Shown piece by piece: positions 56,701 to 64,000 of a DNA stretch of 64,000 nt. Both the position numbers and the translations under genes were made by a program. The first letter of the stretch is position 1. Every line of letters starts with the position of its first letter. The DNA comes from Histomonas meleagridis (Eukaryota; Parabasalia; Tritrichomonadida; Dientamoebidae). The notes under the pieces were generated by a model that saw nothing but the letters and a program-made list of their open reading frames with translations, did not search any database and was not told the DNA's origin. The DNA lies in contig WSYJ01000113.1 of assembly GCA_020186115.1 (NCBI GenBank), positions 62,001 through 126,000 of the forward strand. The letters run 5' to 3'.

Positions 56701-57658
56701 CATCAATGTCTGAATTAGGTAAAAAGCCAACTGATGTAGGAAACTTAGTTTGCCAGTTGATATATAATTGGTCATTCTTAGTGTATGCATTTCCTTTATC
56801 GAATTCAAGTTGAAGTTTCAATTGAAGTCGCTTCTTGTTCTCTATGGCATCATTCCATTCTGCATATATAATGCCGAGGACTTCATCATAATATTTCTGA
56901 TATTTGCCTAGATTTCTAAGGGGTTGATAATCCTTAAGACTTTTACATTTGGATCTTTTATCATAGGAAAATTCTTTAAATAAATATTTGGGTTCATCAG
57001 GAATTTCTTCGATTTCCTGAAAAAATGTTCCAACGTATTGGATCTCTTCTTTCGGAATTCGGAATTTTTCTTCAAGTAATTGTTGAACATCTTTAGGTTT
57101 CTTGGTATAATTAAAGATGACATCTTTCTCAGAAACTTTAATCTCGTTTTTGGGTATTTTCAAATGAAAATGAGTTTTCGTTTTGACGTTGCCAACATTT
57201 TGAACGTATAAAAGTAAGTTATGTATTGTAACCTTAACTGATTTACCAATTCCAATGGCTTCAACAGTGATTTGATTACTTTTCTTTTCGATATCTGACG
57301 ATAAAATGCTTTCGTTGGGAATGTTATATTCGTTTTTAAGAATTTGAACGATTTTTTCTTCAAATTTCCCTCTAATCATAAAGTCATCATCATTAAATGT
57401 TGCTTTGGTGGCAAGTCCATTTGAGATTTTAATGGCAAAATTGTTTCTTGTTTCTTTATTTGTGAAAAATGATGAGATATTGTGAACAACTGTAAAATCG
57501 TTTTTTCCTTTTTTGATTACTTCGATTTTAATGGGTTGTTTTGGTACATCTTTTTTATTTTTTTGTGAATTAGTTTGGAAAAATTCAACATAACAAAGAG
57601 GAACATCAGTTACTGGATCTATTTCTATCTCACGTAATTCAAGTTTTGTTGACTGCAT
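53726..57658 (-). CDS. UPF1/SEN1-like SF1 helicase with C-terminal 3'-5' exonuclease-like domain
   Basis: 1310 residues, intact. Residues 1-450: divergent N-terminal region with beta-barrel-like stretches. About 460-930: SF1 helicase with QGPPGCGKT (Walker A, about 478), DEATQA (motif II, about 631), GDQKQLEPV, QFRMHP, DSFQGSERD (about 816) and NVAITRAKRGL. About 975-1175: SYDTES (DxE of Exo I, about 982), FDFTNDIELL (Exo II) and QYSANDIPLT (Exo III, YxxxD), the pattern of DEDDy RNase D/DnaQ-type exonucleases. A coiled-coil tail follows. Predicted to unwind and trim RNA or DNA; NMD-like surveillance is possible. TCATTTT upstream could be a trichomonad initiator. Confidence 0.85.
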   Translation of the reverse strand: MQSTKLELREIEIDPVTDVPLCYVEFFQTNSQKNKKDVPKQPIKIEVIKKGKNDFTVVHNISSFFTNKETRNNFAIKISNGLATKATFNDDDFMIRGKFEEKIVQILKNEYNIPNESILSSDIEKKSNQITVEAIGIGKSVKVTIHNLLLYVQNVGNVKTKTHFHLKIPKNEIKVSEKDVIFNYTKKPKDVQQLLEEKFRIPKEEIQYVGTFFQEIEEIPDEPKYLFKEFSYDKRSKCKSLKDYQPLRNLGKYQKYYDEVLGIIYAEWNDAIENKKRLQLKLQLEFDKGNAYTKNDQLYINWQTKFPTSVGFLPNSDIDVNSFSATNYLFLNDVVKITWDNAERKFNMMKGKIINIEKNIVTVSLKLSTKNSPPDYEKKDRITYTIDFEPNSVIYRRRIIALSQLVLNTQSRLRDFIIYKNPNENDVYEDIDASFDFSDYKDLTGIDNPSRLKFDPTYTQEEAIKKALSNTITLIQGPPGCGKTATIASIVVNFLRKQTQNKKRILVCSQTNVSLMNLLDFLIPPVKALNKKIVWVSSDKYKINNRLSFERANNILKQTLFYQCLTRNSKKGKKLQELILNAWDYHLPFNQIINNLSDEIGINIAYESDVVVTTLESSMNSSIKDLLFDTVIIDEATQAIEMSAIIPFVHYPNKIILVGDQKQLEPVLSPSLQHRKRYVSSLFTRLIHRNMDYTMLDVQFRMHPLISKFPNQEFYYGQIHNGITAQDRRSNITNIKMPITFYNIQGEESRNSKTLSYKNETEANLIQSIVNRMIKKDKVQPTEIGIIAFYSLQVQCLQKKFEVYYYKNQIKISTVDSFQGSERDYIIISCVRSNSDGEIGFLSDMRRLNVAITRAKRGLIIVGDRFTLSLNDKWNSLFKYIEQKVGESFSKDLSLMISIQQRDDSNKLIITFKKPKEDFEMFIEKMPSEDPNVGFNLKEVKSSITNANNRILWPDDEEDVQYFKDYVNTLLNKLNEGKHITISYDTESVCIQFGEVFDEDYDLFGKNLKPIPSIGNKEGVIAFYYTKQTNEFDSTYFNLSKQLFEHPNITILTFDFTNDIELLIENGINPNMKRIIDGQVSTIYEQTNEINLISYTNVFGLKRIFKTMKYKGEYVENAIEEICNGEKNFPWAYNHFVQKVTNIPPTSEVTKQFLQYSANDIPLTALTIADIIEKDLLNDTIKLTKQKVNDFINARNEYGKAYNLRQSYFLKNDYTIITQSSFDSNETVENLIELWDKISKVMSMIQLDNEKVDELLRISKKEKENISERMKTLEEIMVEVENWRVICKGAKLALPMNVKPLDPLGKEFGF

Positions 57659-57717
57659 TTTTGGATAAATAATAAAAATGAATTAAAGAATGCCATTATC
57701 AAAGTGTCTTAAATGTA

Positions 57718-57913
57718 TTCTGGGCAGCCCAATTTTCAATTTTGGTCAATTTACGGTTGATTTTTGTATGATAAAATCGGGAAAAGTGACAAACCGTAAA
57801 TTACTCCGAAAAAGTTCGAAAATTGAAATAAAAAATAACCGTAAATTGAAACCGCTCAATTTACGGTTCGATAAATTGAAATCGGTTAATTCAATTCTCA
57901 ACATTGCCCAAGC
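57718..57913. repeat. Short MITE-like inverted-repeat element
   Basis: About 195 bp beginning GGGCAGCCCAATTTTCAATT and ending with the complement of GGGCAATGTTGAGAATTGAA. Inside, TTTACGGTT and its complement occur at least four times, so it can fold into several hairpins. It lies in the 5' region of the helicase gene, about 60 bases from its start. Confidence 0.55.
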
Positions 57914-58146
57914 CTGATTCAAAAAAAAGTGCTGTATTAAATTATTTATTTAAACACCAAATATAATTTCATAACATAAAATAAATGAAATAAATATTAT
58001 ATAACACAAATATATATCTTTACAACCGAAATCAATACCTTTTTCTTTTATAAGTAACTTAAATATTTCTAAATATCAATATTCTGATGCTACTGAAATT
58101 GCTGTTACAAATAAAATGATAAAATTCCAAATGTTATTCAAAAAAT

Positions 58147-59330
58147 TCAAATATTTTCATTAAAATTCAAAAATAATAAACAAAAATTTTTACCATTAAT
58201 ATCAAAACCTTTATGTCCAAGAATGAATTTAACTAGTTCAATATTACATGTTTCTACTACATATGGTAAAATATTAGTTGGTATACAAATTTCTTCAAGA
58301 AAATATCTAACAAGTAAAAGATTATTATTTTTTGTTGCTGTGATAATCATAGAATCATTAATTTTCATTCCTTTTTTTATTAAATATAACAAAATTTCAT
58401 AGTTATTATATAAAATACAATCAACACCTAAATTTGATATAATCAATTTCATTAGTTTTATTTTCATAAAGATATTTAAAAATATCATTTCGATGAAATT
58501 TTATTGCTATTCCATATAATGGTGATAATGAGTGATTTTGTTCACATAAATGCATTTTTTCAAGATTTCCACCTGCAATCGAATATATGCTTGTTTGTAA
58601 GTCTAATTTAGCGCTATTTATCAATAAATATTTAAAACATTTAATTGAACCAAAAAATGCTGCATAATCAATAAGCAGAACATTACTCCAATTCACAAAT
58701 GAATAACTTTCATAAAGTGTTGAGTTAACTTCTTGATTAAAATCAAAATTCGAATTGCTTTTAAAAGTTCAGATGGATTAATTCCTTCTTTAATTAATTG
58801 TTTATGAAGTTTCCAATCATCTTGCGAAAGGATATCGATGTTCTCAAAAAAATCTTCATATTTTATAAAAAAGTCTTCAAATTAATTTTATCATTAAGTG
58901 TTTCTTTTGTAAGATAATGTGCAAAATACTATGAGTTCTCATTTTTTAATATTTCTGATGTGATTATATTTATTCAAACATCTTCTCTAAAAGATAATGC
59001 GATTCTTCTTTATAACAATCTTTGCGAAGAAGTTGTACAAAAGTTAGAATTATTTCGGTGTCGTTTTTATGAATTTCTTTTTCTTTGGTTTGAAAATTTT
59101 CTTTAGAATTTCAAAATAAACATTAGGTTCTTTTCTTTGTGAATAAGAAGATGAATATATTAATTTACATATAATATTATCAAATGAAATAGGGAAACAA
59201 GTAATGAGAAAACAAATTGTTCAACAAATGGTTTTTGAATATTTTCTTCACTTAATTCAAAGCAACGTTTGTAAATTATCAATGTTTACATTATTCTTTG
59301 TACAAATTGAATTATTATTAACCTGCGCCG
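58147..59330 (-). pseudogene. Ankyrin-repeat gene of trichomonad type, broken
   Basis: Frames 58421-58696 and 58147-58488 give LLIDYAAFFGSIKCFKYLL, SIAGGNLEKMHLCEQNHS and KFHRNDIFKYLYENK, then ankyrin repeats (LLVRYFLEE, CNIELVKFILGHKGFDIN). This is the DUF3447-plus-ankyrin layout that is highly amplified in Trichomonas. The N-terminal helical part (about 58700-59330) is fragmented. A paralogue lies at the right edge of the window. Dead copy. Confidence 0.75.
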
Positions 59331-59647
59331 AAACAACTGTCAGAAAACCGGACCAAATAAGCATTCAAAAATATTTATGTTAAATCATTTATGCTCCTCA
59401 TCCTAAACATCCAAAGCTTCAGTATCAAACATAAAACTTTATATATAACTATGAATACAAGACAAACCTTACCATTTAAATGTTCTTAAATTTAATTTTG
59501 TTCGATTCGACCAAATATTTGAAATTGATTTAAAAAATTTTTTACCATTCACAAACTTCTTTAGATCCTAGGCAAATGGATTAAATAATTATCTTTAAAA
59601 ATAATTAATAGAAAAATGGTTTATGAATAAAAAAATATATTTGATAA

Positions 59648-60343
59648 TCATACAAAAGCTTGGCTCCGAGTCCGCCTTTTCTTTCGTGTTGAGGCCGGAG
59701 TATCGCGAGTGTAATTTGGTGGAAGTGTGGGAGTTCCCATTCCATCTTCAATTGAAAATGCATAAGCACTACCTGGAGATAGCATTTCCTTAAGAGTGGG
59801 TTCTTTATAGCATACATTTTTAGTGGATTTTCTTCTGGTTCTCCTTGAAGCAATGCTATCGAATGCTTGTGTTTCTTGAATTGATGGTGTTGTAGGAGTG
59901 CCCATAATGTCAGCAATGTCTGGAGAATCAAATGGGGCAGGAGTGTCTTGAGCTTGCTTTCGTGTCTTGGAAACTTTTTTAATTTTTGGTGGCGGAACAT
60001 ATTCTTCCTCTTTTTGGAATAATTCCTTTCGATAATTAATAAGAATTGTCCAAATGTTCTCAATTATTTCATTAGCAATTTCCTCATTTTGGATATTCGC
60101 TTGGATATTTCGAATTTCTTCAATTTTTTGTTGAAGTAAAGCTGCCTTCTTTCTAGTATTATCAAGTTTCTTCTTTAATTCAGCCATTTGTAAAGATGAT
60201 TCAGCTCTAACCCTATAATGTTGATTTTGAAGTTTCATTATCTGTTCTTTGAGATGGGCAATTTGTTGATCCTGTTTTTCAATAATTGCTTCCTTTTGCT
60301 CATTCGGAGATCTGTTTTCGTCGTTGCGCATTGTTCGCTTCAT
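59648..60343 (-). CDS. Shugoshin-like coiled-coil protein
   Basis: 231 residues. Residues 15-110 form a long coiled coil (EKQDQQIAHLKEQIMKLQNQ). A Pro-rich middle has two MGTPT boxes (147-152, 203-208) that could be phosphorylated. Residues 167-188 read RRTRRKSTKNVCYKEPTLKE, which resembles the short basic C-terminal shugoshin motif (Arg-rich, then V.Y.EP.L). N-terminal coiled coil plus this motif defines shugoshins, which protect centromeric cohesin through PP2A. The very C-terminus is basic (STRKKRRTRSQ). The identification rests on a short motif, so an unrelated mitotic protein is possible. Confidence 0.5.
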   Translation of the reverse strand: MKRTMRNDENRSPNEQKEAIIEKQDQQIAHLKEQIMKLQNQHYRVRAESSLQMAELKKKLDNTRKKAALLQQKIEEIRNIQANIQNEEIANEIIENIWTILINYRKELFQKEEEYVPPPKIKKVSKTRKQAQDTPAPFDSPDIADIMGTPTTPSIQETQAFDSIASRRTRRKSTKNVCYKEPTLKEMLSPGSAYAFSIEDGMGTPTLPPNYTRDTPASTRKKRRTRSQAFV

Positions 60344-60748
60344 TTGATTATTAAAGATCTTTATGCATCAGAACTACATCAAAATGAAAAAGTGCGCGTT
60401 CAAAAAGTTATGACGTTTTAGTAGTACGATAGGATCGAATGAATGAAAAACCATCGTATTTATATTCAAAAACTTTTAATACTTCAAATATATATATTTC
60501 CATTAATTCCTTTGATATTTTGATTTCATTAATACAAACATAAATTTATTGGTTCAGTTAATTATCTCCTAAAAATAATATATTATAAATGCTTAAATTT
60601 TATTATAAATTCGAATTATTAATTGGCAATGTGGTTTTTGTATCATTATAACAAAGATAGTCAATTCAATGAGCTGATCAGATATTAACGTCCCTCCGAT
60701 AACGATTTTTTTCATCGTTCAAACTACAGTTTCTTTGAATTTCTGAAA

Positions 60749-62212
60749 ATGAAGCGAAACAAGAACATAAAACACAGACAAAACGAAATCAGAGAAGCAG
60801 AAAGGAAAAGGAAAGAACGATTAGAAGAGAAGAATGCAAAAAAATTGAAACCAGATTTATTTCATTTAAACCTTTATTTTACTCGAAATTATCCATCACA
60901 TTTTACTTTTAAACTTATTGATTATCTCTTTTTAACATTGGTTACATTTATATCGTTTGTTACTCATTTAATCAAAAATGGTTCTCCAAGTTCTGTTGTT
61001 TTTGATGAGGTTTATTTTGGTAATTTTACCCAATACTATCATAAAGGCATTTATTATTTCGATATACATCCCCCACTTGGCAAAGAGTTACTATATCTTG
61101 GCTCATTAATTAGTGGTTACCAACCCAACCAAACATATTCTTATATTGGCGCACCTCTTGACAAGTCGCAAATAGCTCGCCTCCGTTTATGGCCATGTTT
61201 AACCGGATCTTTAATTGCCCCTGTCATATATCTTACACTTCGTATCCTAGATGTTAATCCACAGTGGTCTCTAACTGTTGGTCTCTTTCTGAGCACGGAC
61301 AATGCGTTAATAGTTGAAACCCGTTTGGTTTTAATTGATGCATATCTCTCATTTTTTGCTTCACTAACATTATTATTCTGTTCCATTATCACTCGCAAGC
61401 CGAAGCATATCAAGTACATCTCCATTCTTGCAGGTATTTTTGCTGGCTCATGTGTTAGCATTAAATTCACTGGATGTGGCATCGCTGTAACACTCGTAGT
61501 TGTATACTTAATGACATATCCATTGATAGAAGCCATGTTATATTCGTTCATTAGTGCCATTTCGGGATTTTCCATATTTTTCCTATCGTTCATCATACAC
61601 TTCATGATGCTTCCGCATCCAGGACCTGGCTGTAGGTATCATACGCCTGACTTCTGCCAAAAACTAAGTAAGCATAAGCATGACAACTACATTGTTTCGA
61701 CAATTAATTTGATATCGATTATGCTTCGTAGTAATTTCGCAATTAGCGCTACACATAGTTATTCATCTAAGTGGTGGCAATGGCCTTTCATGCTTGGGAA
61801 AGGTACATATCTATGGGTGGAAGACATGTCACAACTTTGGTGCGTGGGATCGCCTGTAGTATGGCTCTCCGGAGTCGTCGGAATTATTGCGTTTTTGTGT
61901 TTCTTGTGTTTGAGATGGGATTTGAGTAGGAAATTGTTGTGGCTATTGTTTGGTTATTTGATTTCTTATTTGCCTTTCGCTTGTATAAAAAGAGTAATGT
62001 ATAACTATCACTATTTCATTCCGTTGATTGTGTCGTTGATTATGGGCGCTGTGGCATTGAGCCATTTCTTCCCAAATGCTTTCGTAACACCTGCTTTGTT
62101 GTGTTTGGCCGCATTGGTGGCTTATATGGTGTGGTTCCCGATTACATATGGAACACCAATTTCGAATAAATTATTCAGTAAGATTATGTTCCATAAATGG
62201 ATTTATGAATAA
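60749..62212 (+). CDS. Protein O-mannosyltransferase (PMT family, GT39)
   Basis: 487 residues. Lys/Arg-rich cytosolic N-terminus, then about ten membrane segments from residue 57. FDEVYFG gives the catalytic Asp86-Glu87 pair, and DIHPPLGKELL (105-115) is the second luminal signature. ARLRLWP, FTGCGIA and HYFIPLI are further family landmarks. It transfers mannose from dolichyl-phosphate mannose to Ser/Thr in the ER lumen. It lacks the luminal MIR domains of animal/fungal PMTs (about 750 residues). HSYSSKWWQWPFML matches the conserved WW.WP region. Intact. Confidence 0.93.
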   Translation: MKRNKNIKHRQNEIREAERKRKERLEEKNAKKLKPDLFHLNLYFTRNYPSHFTFKLIDYLFLTLVTFISFVTHLIKNGSPSSVVFDEVYFGNFTQYYHKGIYYFDIHPPLGKELLYLGSLISGYQPNQTYSYIGAPLDKSQIARLRLWPCLTGSLIAPVIYLTLRILDVNPQWSLTVGLFLSTDNALIVETRLVLIDAYLSFFASLTLLFCSIITRKPKHIKYISILAGIFAGSCVSIKFTGCGIAVTLVVVYLMTYPLIEAMLYSFISAISGFSIFFLSFIIHFMMLPHPGPGCRYHTPDFCQKLSKHKHDNYIVSTINLISIMLRSNFAISATHSYSSKWWQWPFMLGKGTYLWVEDMSQLWCVGSPVVWLSGVVGIIAFLCFLCLRWDLSRKLLWLLFGYLISYLPFACIKRVMYNYHYFIPLIVSLIMGAVALSHFFPNAFVTPALLCLAALVAYMVWFPITYGTPISNKLFSKIMFHKWIYE

Positions 62213-62745
62213 ATAAAAAAAACACATTTTATTAGTCTATTTCTTTAATTTTGATGTTTTTATTTAAATGTGAATTCGTTTTTCATTTGGTTCTTCTTAA
62301 AGAATAATTCTTTCATGAAATATGATGGTGGAATACTGTCTGATTGTTATGAATTTCTTGTTCCAATATTTTTCTGTTTTCCGATATTTTGGTTTCCGTC
62401 TAAACGGCCAACAACGATAAAAGCATACAGGGGTTTTTCGGGGTTGCAAGGCCTCATAGAAAATATTGAATGCATTCAATACCATACAAAAATGAAATCT
62501 TGATGTGCTTTTATCATCGTAGGTGTAGCCGCAGTACTTGGGGGAAAAACATTAAGGGGGTTGAGGCAGAAGGCCTTCGGGCTTTTCTCTAAATTGCGAA
62601 TAAGGTACTCACATCCTGGAATAAATATCTAGGATTTCTCACCCCCAAAATTATCGATTTTTTTTAAAGGTTTATTCTCACAATACTCTTCACTTTTTGA
62701 ATATAGAGCCTCAGGAAAAGTTGCAACATTTTCATTCAATATTTT
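62213..62745. other. Spacer after the mannosyltransferase
   Basis: No supported gene. Around 62400-62620 base composition is more balanced, with GGCCTCATAG and GAAGGCCTTCGGGC; the latter is a short palindrome-like piece, perhaps a repeat remnant. Confidence 0.35.
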
Positions 62746-62749
62746 CTAC

Positions 62750-64000
62750 GAGATCTCGTAGATTTTGAACTTTACTTAAATTTTTTAAAGTTAATAGAAA
62801 CAAAAGAAGGATCCATTGAGAGCAAATATAATATATTTTATGTTTTTACACAATTTCTTCTCAGCTTAAATTCACAAGAATCATGTTATATTCTTAATCA
62901 ATTAATACAACAAAAATTAATTAGCACAAATGTAGCAAATGAAACAAAATCGATATTTTTTGTTCAATATCTTTCTCAAGATGAAATAAAAAAATAAAAA
63001 TAAATGGTAAAAAGTATAAATATGATCATATAGAATATAAATTTTTAAGGTTTGTAAAACAAAATTATCACAAACTTTCAAAGAATAATTGGGAACTTCA
63101 TAAGCAATATGTTAAAGAAGGAGTTAATAAAAACGAAGTAGCCGAAATAATTCGGAATGATGAAATAGAAAAACTTCAAGAAATGTCATCACAAAATGAT
63201 TTTGATATGAATAAAAAAATTGAACCATCACTTTATGAAAGATGTTCATTTATTAATCAAGAAAATGTTACATTAATTGATTATGCAGCATTTTTTTCTT
63301 CTATTAAATGTTTTAAATTTTTACTTATGAATGGAGCAAATGTAATAAACACAGGTAAATATGCAATTGCAGGTGGAAATGAAGAAATCATTCATTTATG
63401 TGAACAAAATCATTCTTCATTTAAAGATGCATATGAAACAGCAATTGAGTTTCATCGAAATGATATATTTAAATATTTGTATGACAACAAAATTGGAAAG
63501 ATTAATGATAAAACAGAATTAGGAAAAATTTGTGTTTCATTTCAAAATTATGAAATTTTTTCATTTTTAATAGGAGAAGGTATGGAAATTAATGAAGATA
63601 TTATTAACAAATCAGCAAAAATTGGAAATTTATTTCTTGTTAAACATTTTATTGAAGAAAATCAACTTCCAAAAAATATTTTACTTTATTCAACAGAATC
63701 AGGAAATATTGAACTTGTTAAATATATCTTAAATCAAGATGGAATTATTGTCAATTCAAGATATATTTGTTTGTTTTATTTGATATTAATTTTAAGTTTT
63801 TGACATTTCAAAATAATATTTGGATATTATCCAAATCATTTAGAACAGCACTTATTATTGCAGCTGAAAAAGGTCATATTGAAATATTTAAATTACTTCT
63901 TGAACAAAGAAAAATTGCTGTTAATGCAAAAGATAAAATTTATTTTAATAATTTTATATTTCAAAATAATATTTGGAAATTATTTAAATTATTTAGTACA
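62750..64000 (+). pseudogene. Ankyrin-repeat gene (DUF3447 type), broken and cut by the window end
   Basis: Pieces: SIFFVQYLSQDEIKK before 63000, then a good frame 63183-63803 with LIDYAAFFSSIKCFKFLLMN, AIAGGNEEIIHLCEQNHSS, EFHRNDIFKYLYDNK and ankyrin repeats (GNLFLVKHFIEE, GNIELVKYILNQDG). After a shift at about 63790 the next repeat (ALIIAAEKGHIEIFKLLLEQ) appears in another frame. A stop lies near 63000. Paralogue of the broken gene at 58147-59330. Confidence 0.8.

Noticed and set aside
61141-61605. 154-codon frame opposite the mannosyltransferase
   Set aside because: Shadow frame; the forward gene has clear PMT motifs.

Overview
The window is AT-rich eukaryotic DNA that most resembles a parabasalid (trichomonad) genome. 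The evidence is two broken ankyrin genes of the type common in Trichomonas, very short intergenic gaps, no recognisable introns, and a dense pile of mariner, pogo, MULE and other repeats. The species cannot be fixed from sequence alone. Ordinary host genes occur only in the right third: a ubiquitin-conjugating E2 (47.75-48.2 kb), a bromodomain-like protein, a 1310-residue UPF1/SEN1-like helicase with a C-terminal exonuclease-like domain, a shugoshin-like coiled-coil protein and a protein O-mannosyltransferase (60.7-62.2 kb).

Left third (0-24.5 kb): a graveyard of mobile DNA. It holds a capsid-like gene of the CRESS-DNA virus type with one in-frame stop, mariner relics, a Myb-like fragment, a pogo-like element with 27-bp terminal repeats, two MULE relics (one with a SWIM zinc finger) and three copies of one non-LTR retroelement. 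The longest retroelement copy (17.6-24.5 kb, minus strand) has N-terminal zinc fingers, a beta-rich repeat domain, a YADD reverse transcriptase and an R2-type CCHC plus restriction-like endonuclease. A non-autonomous terminal-repeat element sits inside the second copy and is itself invaded by a relative.

Centre (24.53-46.67 kb): the most unusual object, a roughly 22-kb element with about 70-80 bp terminal inverted repeats preceded by (CA)n. Its core is a huge inverted repeat with arms of about 10.1 and 7.4 kb around a 470-bp spacer full of 38-bp repeats. Each arm carries an archaeo-eukaryotic Prim-Pol/SF3 helicase gene, a divergent 89-residue gene, a 55-bp tandem array (about 38 units in one arm, about 5 in the other), a 125-residue gene, a 78-residue gene and a poxvirus A22/CCE1-like RuvC resolvase. 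A second, different SF3 helicase lies only at the left end and a coiled-coil, possibly zinc-binding protein only at the right end. I see no polymerase B, integrase or capsid gene in it. The gene set suggests an element that primes and unwinds its own DNA and resolves branched or palindromic intermediates.

Many genes in the repeats are broken by one-base changes in A/T runs, and some copies differ by whole 16-base stretches turned into pure A or T. Part of the apparent decay may therefore be sequencing or assembly error.
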